A DNA stretch of 5,303 nt from CAZFCK01 sp964517355 (GCA_964517355.1 CAZFCK010000285.1:1-5303); one strand, 5' to 3'; positions 1-5,171 are shown, counted from the first letter of the stretch. Numbers and translations are program-made. Notes: generated by a model not told the origin, from the sequence alone.

Positions 1-1
1 C

Positions 2-53
2 CAGGGAAATGCATAAGAGCATCTAGCGCTTTTCAAGCGTGAGATGCTCTAAA
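2..53 (+). repeat. Left copy of a 52-bp terminal inverted repeat containing a hairpin
   Basis: These 52 bases are the exact reverse complement of 5252-5303, the last bases of the window; identity stops at base 54. Inside the repeat, 16-31 and 35-50 form a stem of 16-nt arms around a 3-nt loop (TTC), with one A/G mismatch and one G/T wobble. Such compact extragenic hairpins resemble REP-type palindromes. It lies beyond the 3' end of the minus-strand operon, so it could also serve as a transcription end or an mRNA stabiliser, although no clear T-run follows it. The match is certain; its nature (dispersed repeat or element end) is not. Confidence 0.95.
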
Positions 54-58
54 TGAAA

Positions 59-205
59 TTGGAAAGCGCAACAGGACGGTGCGCTCGAAATACCAAGTAG
101 TTAGAAATCGAGTAAGATGCCGCCACTGTAATGCGGTCGGAAAAAACACCTTGATAGCGCTATCAGTTTATCCTGGCAGCACTTTCGGAGTTGAGGCAAT
201 AGCCA
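59..205 (+). promoter_or_regulatory. Structured noncoding stretch with a cobalamin-riboswitch-like box (tentative)
   Basis: On the plus strand, CCGC (120-123) and GCGG (133-136) close a loop reading CACTGTAAT. This resembles the conserved CCCGCNACTGTNA loop of cobalamin riboswitches. Upstream, TTGG (59-62) can pair with CCAA (93-96) around a GCGCA/TGCGC hairpin (66-70 with 80-84), and GGTGCG...GAAATACC (78-94) loosely recalls the GGTG..A..CC segment of that RNA. The conserved 3' part (GACCTGCC) is not seen; only CGGAGTTGAGGC (185-196) lies at a comparable place. The direction is plus, yet the next gene is on the minus strand, so no target gene follows. It may be a decayed or displaced switch, a divergent RNA, or chance similarity. 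Confidence 0.25.
152..165. promoter_or_regulatory. Perfect 14-bp palindrome fitting a LacI-family operator
   Basis: TGATAGCGCTATCA is a perfect palindrome and fits the general LacI-family operator pattern TGNNANCGNTNNCA at every fixed position. No LacI-type regulator and no plus-strand gene are present in the window, so its target is unknown. The same bases could instead form a short RNA hairpin within the surrounding structured stretch. Confidence 0.35.
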
Positions 206-262
206 CATTTGAAAAAGGTTTTTGAGCCGCCCGAGGCGATCCGAATTCAAGGCTGCTTTACT

Positions 263-499
263 TTACCCGCCCCCCACCGCCGGAAACAACCCGAGCCTGT
301 CGCCATCTTTGAGCTGGGTTTCCGGTTTGGCGTGAAGACCGTTGAGCATCATCAACCGCACGTCATGATGACCGTCGCCTACAGACAAGCCCAAGGTCTG
401 CAATACATCGTTCACCGTGCCGCCATCCGGCATTTCCAGTTCGGGAGGCTGGGGTTCATGTTTGGCCAGTGTGGCGAAACATTTCACAGTAATCTTCAC
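263..499 (-). CDS. MoaD/ThiS-family sulfur carrier protein, third gene of the AOR operon
   Basis: A 78-residue ubiquitin-like (beta-grasp) protein. Visible family marks are the N-terminal strand MKITVKCFATLA, the GGTVNDVLQTLGL segment (26-38), LNG (52-54), and the end KDGDRLGLFPAVGGG (64-78), whose C-terminal Gly-Gly is the site activated by adenylation and converted to a thiocarboxylate. MoaD-type carriers pass this sulfur to molybdopterin synthase to make the pterin dithiolene that binds Mo or W. The LFPAVGGG end lies between typical MoaD (FPPVxGG) and ThiS endings, so the name rests on context: it is last in an operon headed by a tungsten-type oxidoreductase, 15 nt after the preceding gene. 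AOR-linked MoaD-like proteins are known in other bacteria. The start is GTG, chosen for the strong ribosome site just upstream. No MoaE or MoeB partner is present here. Confidence 0.88.
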   Translation of the reverse strand: MKITVKCFATLAKHEPQPPELEMPDGGTVNDVLQTLGLSVGDGHHDVRLMMLNGLHAKPETQLKDGDRLGLFPAVGGG

Positions 500-505
500 A
501 AATAG

Positions 506-511
506 TCCTCC
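506..511 (-). promoter_or_regulatory. Ribosome binding site GGAGGA that fixes the GTG start of the carrier gene
   Basis: On the minus strand GGAGGA lies six bases before the GTG at 499-497 and immediately after the stop of the preceding gene (517-515). This close packing supports co-transcription and possibly re-initiation by ribosomes finishing the upstream gene. Confidence 0.8.
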
Positions 512-514
512 AGA

Positions 515-1159
515 TCATGCAGGGTCAGAGGGCTGCGTGCTGGGGGCGCGCGCTTCCAGCAATATCAATTCATCGGTTTGCGGCAGCCGCAATTCATGGG
601 TCGCGGGATTGAAGCGACGCCCGCGCACCACAACACCCCGACTCTTCTTCCAAAAGCCTTCCGGCAGTTCTCTCAAAAGGGCATCGGCACGGTGCATGGG
701 CAGGAGCACGCCGCGCCGTAACAGCAGCCGAGCAAGATGTTCCCGCAATGTATTGAACGCCTTGAACCAGACCAACACCTGCAGCGCATCGTTCGCGGCG
801 ACCGTATCCTCGCCGTGGTCGGTGATGGTTTCGCGCAAGGAAGCCAAGACCCCATCCCTGCGCATCACCGCCCCAACAAGCCCGGGCATGGCAGCGGAAA
901 GCGCCACCACCGTTCCCTCATGCACGTGGGAGGCCTCCAACGCATCCACGGGGCGATAATTGCAAAAAATTGATTGCACTTCCCGGGCCACAAATGCCGC
1001 ATCCAACCCGACATCCTGCCCCAAAAACTGGGCAAGGCTCGCGCCGTCCCGGCTCATGACTCCCACGCCCTGCTCCAACAGCGAATAAAGAGATTGGAGA
1101 AGTGCGTCGTCCACATCCAACAGGGTCAATCGCTCAATCTCGTTGTTCATGCTTGGCAT
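515..1159 (-). CDS. Conserved AOR-operon protein of unknown function
   Basis: A predicted 214-residue soluble protein with no signal peptide or membrane segment; function unknown. Residues 1-60 are mostly helical and acidic. Residues 62-100 (QSIFCNYRPVDALE, then HVHEGTVVALSAAMPGLVG) have the rhythm of a beta-grasp fold: a strand, an N-x-x-P-V turn, an E-G turn and a strand. From memory, proteins with an ALSAAMPGLVG block recur next to aldehyde ferredoxin oxidoreductase genes in sulfate reducers. Residues 120-165 are helical and rich in Leu and Arg; the C-terminus is basic, then a low-complexity Pro/Ser tail. It lies 64 nt after the oxidoreductase and 15 nt before the carrier gene, so a role in tungstopterin supply, enzyme maturation or regulation is plausible. 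The start is uncertain: ATG at 1159 or ATG at 1150, neither with a clear Shine-Dalgarno. An in-frame extension to 1396 would overlap the oxidoreductase and is unlikely. Confidence 0.8.
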   Translation of the reverse strand: MPSMNNEIERLTLLDVDDALLQSLYSLLEQGVGVMSRDGASLAQFLGQDVGLDAAFVAREVQSIFCNYRPVDALEASHVHEGTVVALSAAMPGLVGAVMRRDGVLASLRETITDHGEDTVAANDALQVLVWFKAFNTLREHLARLLLRRGVLLPMHRADALLRELPEGFWKKSRGVVVRGRRFNPATHELRLPQTDELILLEARAPSTQPSDPA

Positions 1160-1183
1160 CAGTGGGTTATAAATGAAACGGCA

Positions 1184-1203
1184 GGGAGTGCGCAAGCACT
1201 CCC
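1184..1203 (-). promoter_or_regulatory. Intercistronic hairpin between the oxidoreductase and the unknown gene
   Basis: GGGAGTGC and GCACTCCC form a perfect 8-bp stem with a 4-nt loop (UUGC in the operon transcript). It begins about 20 nt after the oxidoreductase stop. No T-run follows on the minus strand, so it is not a normal intrinsic terminator. It may slow 3' decay of the first cistron, partly attenuate the downstream genes, or mark an RNA processing site, giving more oxidoreductase than accessory protein. Confidence 0.55.
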
Positions 1204-1223
1204 CGCCGCAGGAGTGGTCGGAC

Positions 1224-2960
1224 TTAGAAGTTGAATACGGAATCCAGGTCCTCGTCGCTGACGTCAAAGGTGACGTTATGCGGACCGACGGCTTCACGCT
1301 TGAAGTAGCGGGGCAGCCTGTCGTCTTCCTTGGTGAACCCGGCGCGCGCGTTGAAAGCGCGCTCGTTGCGCAGGATGGACTTGCCGTACTCCACAACGTC
1401 GTCAGCGGTCAGGTTCCAGTCATAGGCCGCGTTCAAGAGATCGATAAGCGCCTGGAAGGTATCGGGCTGGTCGAGCAAGGCGAAGGCGATGAACAGGCAC
1501 ATGCCTGTGGCGTCCACGGCCGCCGTGGCGATCTGCAGGTTGCGGGAGAGATCGGCCTGTCCTTTGATTTCCAGCGGACCGAGGTCGCCGCCCACCTTGA
1601 GGATGTTGGTGGCGATGGCGTAGCCAGCGGTATGGTCGGCGCCCATGGGCGTGGTGGCGTATGTTACGCCGATGCCTCTGACAGCGCGAGGATCATAGGC
1701 GGGCATGGCTTGGTTTTTAACGACAGGGGCGCGCTCAATGCCGTAGACTTTGGCTGTGGCGGCGGTTCCGGCGCCCAGAATGCGGCCCATAGGCGTGCCT
1801 TTGCCGACTTCATGCACCAGATTGATGGCGGCTTCGGCATCGCCCCAGGGAATAACGCCGGCTTCCATGGCAATGGCTATGGTGGTGCCCATTTCAATGG
1901 TATCCAAGCCATAGTCGTCGTCCAGACGGTCCATCATGGCGATGGCGTCCAGATCGTCGATGCCGCAGTTGCCGCCGTGGGACCAAGTGGTCTCGTATTC
2001 AGGCTGTTTGGAAAGGAAGTTGCCGTCCTTGTCGTGATAAATGCCGGAGCATTTGATGATGCAGCCGCGATGGCAGCCGTGGGTGGGGTTGCCGCCGCGT
2101 GATTTAATCAGCTCAGCCTGCGTTTCGCCGCTGATCTTGGTTGAATTTTCATACTGCCCCTTGGAGAAGTTCAGAGTGGGGTAGCCGCCGGCTTCGTTCA
2201 GTATGTTCGTCAAAACGTTGGTGCCGTAGGCGGGCAGTCCCTGTCCGGTAACGGGGTGTTTCCTGAGCCCTTCCACAAAGGTCTTGTTGGCGGCCTTGAA
2301 GGCTTCGGCATTCTTGGGTTCGCGAACCTTGGCTCCCGTGGCGTCGAGCAGGATCATTTTCAGCTTTTTGGAGCCCATGACGGCGCCGACACCGCCGCGC
2401 CCCGCGTGACGGGTGGGCCGTCCTTCGGGATCGGTCACGGCGATGGTGGAGTTGGCCATGCGCATTTCACCGGCGGTGCCGATGGAGATCATGCAACCAC
2501 TCTTGATGTACACGTCGTAAAACTTGTCCATGAGCTGGTAGTTGGTGAGCATCGACAGGCTGTCATCACGCTCGATCTTCACGCCGTCGGCGTTGATGGT
2601 CATCTTGTACAAGCCTTCCTTGGGGGCATCGCCCTCAATAACGATGGCCGCGTAGCCCAATTTGGCCATGACCTGTCCTGCTTGTCCACCGGCATTGGCT
2701 TCCTTGATGCCGCCTGTGAGCGGACTTTTGCAGCCCACGGAAAGACGGCCGGAGTTCGCCGCGGCGGTGCCGGTCAAAAGACCGGGAGCGAAGATCAGTT
2801 TGTTTTCGGGGCCAAGCGCATGGCAGTCGGCGGGCACTTCTTTGTTGATGAAGGCTGAAGTCAAGGCTCGGCCGCCCAACCCGGCGTATTCGCCGAGTTT
2901 TTCCTCACGGATAGCGGGACCGCCGGAAGCCCCCATGTCAATGCGAAGAATTTTGTCCAT
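1224..2960 (-). CDS. aor: Aldehyde ferredoxin oxidoreductase (tungsten-pterin enzyme)
   Basis: A 578-residue cytoplasmic enzyme of the AOR family, which oxidises aldehydes to carboxylic acids and passes electrons to ferredoxin, using a tungsten bis-pterin and one [4Fe-4S] cluster. The N-terminal domain shows GLGGRALTSAF (27-37), the NSGRLSVGCKSPLTGG block (69-84) and HAGRGGVGAVMGSKKLK (185-201). The cluster ligands are C296, C300 and C304 (C-x3-C-x3-C), with a fourth at C488. Both pterin-binding DxxGL(D/C) motifs are present: DDYGLD (348-353) and DATGMC (483-488, Met replacing Leu). H443 in GADHT matches the position of the active-site His. Length is close to the usual 580-620, so the gene looks intact. 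The ATG follows GGAGGA by 5 nt. It heads an operon with an unknown protein and a MoaD-like carrier. The aldehyde preferred, and use of W rather than Mo, cannot be read from sequence; W is inferred from the family. Confidence 0.95.
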   Translation of the reverse strand: MDKILRIDMGASGGPAIREEKLGEYAGLGGRALTSAFINKEVPADCHALGPENKLIFAPGLLTGTAAANSGRLSVGCKSPLTGGIKEANAGGQAGQVMAKLGYAAIVIEGDAPKEGLYKMTINADGVKIERDDSLSMLTNYQLMDKFYDVYIKSGCMISIGTAGEMRMANSTIAVTDPEGRPTRHAGRGGVGAVMGSKKLKMILLDATGAKVREPKNAEAFKAANKTFVEGLRKHPVTGQGLPAYGTNVLTNILNEAGGYPTLNFSKGQYENSTKISGETQAELIKSRGGNPTHGCHRGCIIKCSGIYHDKDGNFLSKQPEYETTWSHGGNCGIDDLDAIAMMDRLDDDYGLDTIEMGTTIAIAMEAGVIPWGDAEAAINLVHEVGKGTPMGRILGAGTAATAKVYGIERAPVVKNQAMPAYDPRAVRGIGVTYATTPMGADHTAGYAIATNILKVGGDLGPLEIKGQADLSRNLQIATAAVDATGMCLFIAFALLDQPDTFQALIDLLNAAYDWNLTADDVVEYGKSILRNERAFNARAGFTKEDDRLPRYFKREAVGPHNVTFDVSDEDLDSVFNF

Positions 2961-3028
2961 TTGCGTCCTCCAAGATGTTTTATTCTCCTCGTGAATAGCT
3001 CACATTTCCAAACAACTTTCGACCCAAA

Positions 3029-3051
3029 CTTACCAGTTCTTACCACAAGAG
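3029..3051. repeat. Tandem CTTACCA motifs, with a third copy at the groEL ribosome site
   Basis: CTTACCA occurs at 3029-3035 and again at 3039-3045, exactly 10 bp apart, one DNA turn. The second copy, CTTACCACAAGAG (3039-3051), recurs with one change as CTTACCACAGGAG at 3419-3431, where it contains the groEL Shine-Dalgarno. The spacing on one face of the helix could suit a dimeric regulator, but the motif is short and could be chance. Confidence 0.3.
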
Positions 3052-3062
3052 ACAAGTTTTTA

Positions 3063-3090
3063 ATGTTAGTAAAAACATATTTAATGTGAA
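3063..3090 (-). promoter_or_regulatory. Candidate sigma70 promoter of the oxidoreductase operon
   Basis: On the minus strand TTCACA (3090-3085, five of six matches to TTGACA) lies 16 bp from TAACAT (3068-3063, four of six to TATAAT) in very AT-rich DNA. It would start transcription roughly 95-100 nt before the oxidoreductase ATG. A weaker alternative closer to the gene is TTGTCT with TAAGTT at 17 bp (about 3055-3027). Neither is strong. Confidence 0.3.
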
Positions 3091-3100
3091 AAATTTCATA
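3085..3100. promoter_or_regulatory. Candidate CRP/FNR-family binding site
   Basis: TGTGA-AAAATT-TCATA matches the CRP/FNR-type pattern TGTGA-N6-TCACA with a single difference in the second half-site. It overlaps the -35 element of the candidate oxidoreductase promoter, a position where a bound regulator could repress or activate. CRP/FNR relatives such as HcpR are known in Desulfovibrio. AT-rich DNA makes chance matches more likely, so this is tentative. Confidence 0.3.
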
Positions 3101-3156
3101 AAGTTTGAAAAATATGCATATCCGCCATTTCTGTTTAAAAAAATAATTCCTCTCCC

Positions 3157-3184
3157 TTGACTGGAATCCGTTCGCGCTTATGTT
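3157..3184 (+). promoter_or_regulatory. Sigma70-like promoter of groEL
   Basis: TTGACT (3157-3162, five of six matches) and TATGTT (3179-3184, four of six) are separated by 16 bp. The expected start point, about 3190-3192, falls inside the CIRCE operator, a classic arrangement in which bound HrcA blocks initiation. The good match and its placement make it the likely groEL promoter, giving a leader of about 245 nt. Confidence 0.65.
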
Positions 3185-3185
3185 T

Positions 3186-3212
3186 TTAGCACTCTCTACT
3201 AGAGAGTGCTAA
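3186..3212. promoter_or_regulatory. CIRCE operator (HrcA binding site)
   Basis: TTAGCACTC, nine spacer bases, then GAGTGCTAA: a perfect match to the CIRCE consensus in both half-sites. HrcA binds CIRCE and represses groE and dnaK operons until heat shock, when GroEL is titrated by unfolded proteins and HrcA loses activity. The spacer is also self-complementary (TCTA-C-TAGA), so the symmetry extends to a perfect palindrome from 3182 to 3216 with 17-nt arms around one central base. The hrcA gene itself is not in the window. Confidence 0.95.
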
Positions 3213-3216
3213 AAAC

Positions 3217-3437
3217 CACGCACAGAACAGGAATGTTCCCATAAAAATATAACTAATTCAAAATATTATTAACCAAGAGGTTGGTCGATGCACGTCTGAT
3301 GGATGCTCTTCTGCTGCCGCTCGCAGGTGCCCTGAAAACGGCGTACGAGCCACACCCATCTAACATTAAAGGCATCGGAAGAGGGTCTGCGGTAACAAAT
3401 TTATTATTGTCACGCACGCTTACCACAGGAGTCTACA
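3217..3437 (+). other. Long untranslated leader of groEL; no groES
   Basis: About 220 bases separate CIRCE from groEL, where groES would normally sit. I find no groES or groES remnant in any frame. The first 75 bases are AT-rich; from about 3290 the sequence is GC-rich with local pairing: CAGG/CCTG (3325-3328 with 3332-3335) inside GCTCG/CGAGC (3320-3324 with 3347-3351). An imperfect GTAACAA/TTGTCAC hairpin lies at 3392-3413. An open frame from TTG 3281 runs into groEL out of frame and has no credible ribosome site, so I do not call it a gene. The groEL Shine-Dalgarno AGGAG is at 3427-3431, six bases before the ATG. The leader may affect mRNA stability or heat-dependent translation; no known RNA class is recognised. 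Confidence 0.6.
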
Positions 3438-5051
3438 ATGCCCGCCAAACAAATCATCTTCAACGCCCAGGCGCGGCGCTCCCTGGTCAAGGGGGTCAAT
3501 GCCTTATCGGACGCCGTGAAAGTCACTCTTGGCCCCAAAGGGCGCAACGTGCTCATTGAACGAAGCTTTGGTTCTCCCCTCATCACGAAAGACGGCGTCA
3601 CGGTAGCCAAAGAGATCAAACTGGAAGACAACGTCGAAAACATCGGCGCACAGATGGTCAAGGAAGTCGCCGCCAAAACCTCGGATGTCGCCGGAGATGG
3701 AACCACCACAGCCACCATCCTGGCGCAAAGCATATTCACTGAAGGCGTGAAACTCGTCTCCGCCGGTCGCAACTCCATGGCCATCAAACGCGGCATTGAC
3801 AACGCTGTGAAAGCCGTCGTCGCGGAACTGGACAACCTCGCCAAACCCACGCGGGAGCAGAAGGAAATCGCCCAGGTTGGCGCCATCTCGGCCAACAACG
3901 ACGCAGCCATCGGCAACATCATCGCCCAAGCCATGGAAAAAGTCGGCAAGGAAGGCGTTATTACCGTGGAAGAGGCCAGGGGCCTTGAAACCACCCTCCA
4001 GGTGGTGGAAGGAATGCAATTCGACCGCGGTTACCTCTCCCCCTATTTCGTCACCGACATGGAAAAGATGCTCTGCCGGCTCGAAGACGCCCATGTGTTG
4101 CTTTACGACAAAAAGATAAACAACATGAATGAATTGCTCCCCATATTGGAGCAGATCGCCAAACTGGGACGCCCCTTGCTGATTATCGCGGAAGATGTGG
4201 AAGGCGAGGCACTGGCGACACTGGTACTCAACAAACTGCGCGGGATCCTGCAGGTGGTGGCCGTCAAGGCCCCGGGATTCGGCGACCGCCGCAAAGCCAT
4301 ATTGGGCGATATCGCCGTGCTCACCGGAGGCGCCGCCCTGAGCGAGGATCTGGGCCTGAAGCTTGAAAACGCCACCCTGGAACACTTGGGAACCGCGAGA
4401 AAAATCACCATCGATAAAGAGCAAACCACAATAGTGAACGGGGGCGGCCTCCCCGAAGACATCAAAAGCCGCGTCAAACAATTGCGCGTGCAAATAGAGG
4501 AAACCACCGGCGACTACGACCGCGAAAAACTGCAGGAACGCCTTGCAAAACTCGTGGGCGGCGTGGCCGTGATCAATGTGGGCGCCGCCACGGAAACCGA
4601 ACTCAAGGAGAAAAAGGCGCGCGTGGAAGACGCCTTGAATTCCACCCGGGCCGCGGTGGAAGAAGGCATTGTGGCCGGGGGGGGCGTCGCGCTCCTACGG
4701 TGCGAAAAGGCATTGGACACACTCCACCCCTTGGACGACGACGAGGCCGCAGGCGTGGATATCGTGCGCCGCGCCCTGGAGGAACCCTTACGGCAAATCG
4801 CCGTCAACGCGGGCATGGAAGGCGCCATTGTCGTGGAAAAAGTGCGTTCCGGCACCGGCGGCTACGGCTTTAACGCGGCCACATTGGAGTTTGAAGACAT
4901 GTTTGCCGCAGGAATCGTGGACCCAAAAAAGGTAACGCGCACCGCGTTGCAAAACGCCGCAAGCGTGGCCTCCCTGCTCTTGACCACGGAATGCGCCGTC
5001 GCCGAGAAACCGGAACCCAAAAAGCAAACATCCCCCATGCCGTCCTTATGA
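3438..5051 (+). CDS. groEL: Chaperonin GroEL (Hsp60), without the GGM tail
   Basis: A 537-residue group I chaperonin that folds proteins in a double seven-subunit ring with ATP and GroES. It aligns residue for residue with E. coli GroEL over most of its length. ATP-site residues are kept: LGPKGRN (31-37), TKDGV with D52, AGDGTTT with D87 (85-91) and D398 in VEDAL. Apical substrate and GroES contacts Y199, Y203, F204, L234, L237, L259 and V263 are present (residue 264 is Leu), so it should be an active foldase. The C-terminus ends EKPEPKKQTSPMPSL, lacking the usual repeated Gly-Gly-Met tail that fills the ring floor; no GGM codons lie in the bases after the stop. It has its own CIRCE-controlled promoter and no adjacent groES. 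It may be a second, stand-alone groEL or the only copy with groES elsewhere. The AEKPEPKK ending recalls Desulfovibrio GroEL. Confidence 0.98.
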   Translation: MPAKQIIFNAQARRSLVKGVNALSDAVKVTLGPKGRNVLIERSFGSPLITKDGVTVAKEIKLEDNVENIGAQMVKEVAAKTSDVAGDGTTTATILAQSIFTEGVKLVSAGRNSMAIKRGIDNAVKAVVAELDNLAKPTREQKEIAQVGAISANNDAAIGNIIAQAMEKVGKEGVITVEEARGLETTLQVVEGMQFDRGYLSPYFVTDMEKMLCRLEDAHVLLYDKKINNMNELLPILEQIAKLGRPLLIIAEDVEGEALATLVLNKLRGILQVVAVKAPGFGDRRKAILGDIAVLTGGAALSEDLGLKLENATLEHLGTARKITIDKEQTTIVNGGGLPEDIKSRVKQLRVQIEETTGDYDREKLQERLAKLVGGVAVINVGAATETELKEKKARVEDALNSTRAAVEEGIVAGGGVALLRCEKALDTLHPLDDDEAAGVDIVRRALEEPLRQIAVNAGMEGAIVVEKVRSGTGGYGFNAATLEFEDMFAAGIVDPKKVTRTALQNAASVASLLLTTECAVAEKPEPKKQTSPMPSL

Positions 5052-5059
5052 AAAAAAAA

Positions 5060-5154
5060 GCGAGAGGGGAAACCCTTTGTTAGCGGCAGCCGTTAGGCGC
5101 GGTCGTGTCGCGCCTTACGGATGGCGACAGCAGAGCTAGGGTTTTCCCTCTCGC
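5060..5154 (-). terminator. Large nested hairpin followed by T9 on the minus strand (terminator, possibly ending a small RNA)
   Basis: Outer arms 5060-5076 and 5138-5154 pair over 17 bp with a single G/T wobble. Within the 61-nt interior, 5090-5101 and 5109-5120 form a second stem of 12 bp with one T/T mismatch and a 7-nt loop. On the minus strand the outer stem runs straight into nine T (5059-5051), the layout of an intrinsic terminator for leftward transcription. On the plus strand only a C/T-rich stretch follows, so it would end groEL transcripts less cleanly, though it should protect their 3' ends. The nested stem is unusual for a simple terminator, so the 3' part of a minus-strand small RNA is possible. 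Confidence 0.65.
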
Positions 5155-5171
5155 GCTCTCCCTTTCCCAAA

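Noticed and set aside
196..262. Intrinsic terminator after the carrier gene on the minus strand
   Set aside because: Only 4-bp stems (such as CGCC/GGCG) precede an interrupted A/T stretch; too weak to annotate.
209..505. Plus-strand open frame overlapping the carrier gene
   Set aside because: It is antisense to a recognisable MoaD/ThiS gene with a strong ribosome site, begins at a TTG, and resembles no protein I know.
1160..1396. N-terminal extension of the unknown gene to an upstream start
   Set aside because: It would overlap the 3' end of AOR by over 170 bases, and the extra residues have no protein-like pattern; the operon structure favours 1159 or 1150.
1173..2102. Long plus-strand open frame (309 codons) opposite the oxidoreductase
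   Set aside because: It is antisense to the well-conserved AOR gene, its protein is a low-complexity Gly/Ala/Val/His mix typical of a GC-rich shadow frame, and no ribosome site or known domain is visible.
3217..3437. groES or a groES remnant between CIRCE and groEL
   Set aside because: No frame gives the GroES start (K-P-L-x-D-R) or any other GroES motif; the frame from 3281 encodes an unrelated peptide running out of frame into groEL.
3504..4493. Long minus-strand open frame (329 codons) opposite groEL
   Set aside because: It is the complement of conserved groEL codons; the His/Asp/Gly/Phe-rich product is a shadow-frame composition with no recognised motif.
5079..5120. Integron attC-like site, because of GTTAGGC and GCCTTAC in the inner stem
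   Set aside because: The GTTRRRY-like box is at the left of its stem and its partner at the right, the reverse of attC order; the outer stem has no such boxes and there is no integrase or cassette.
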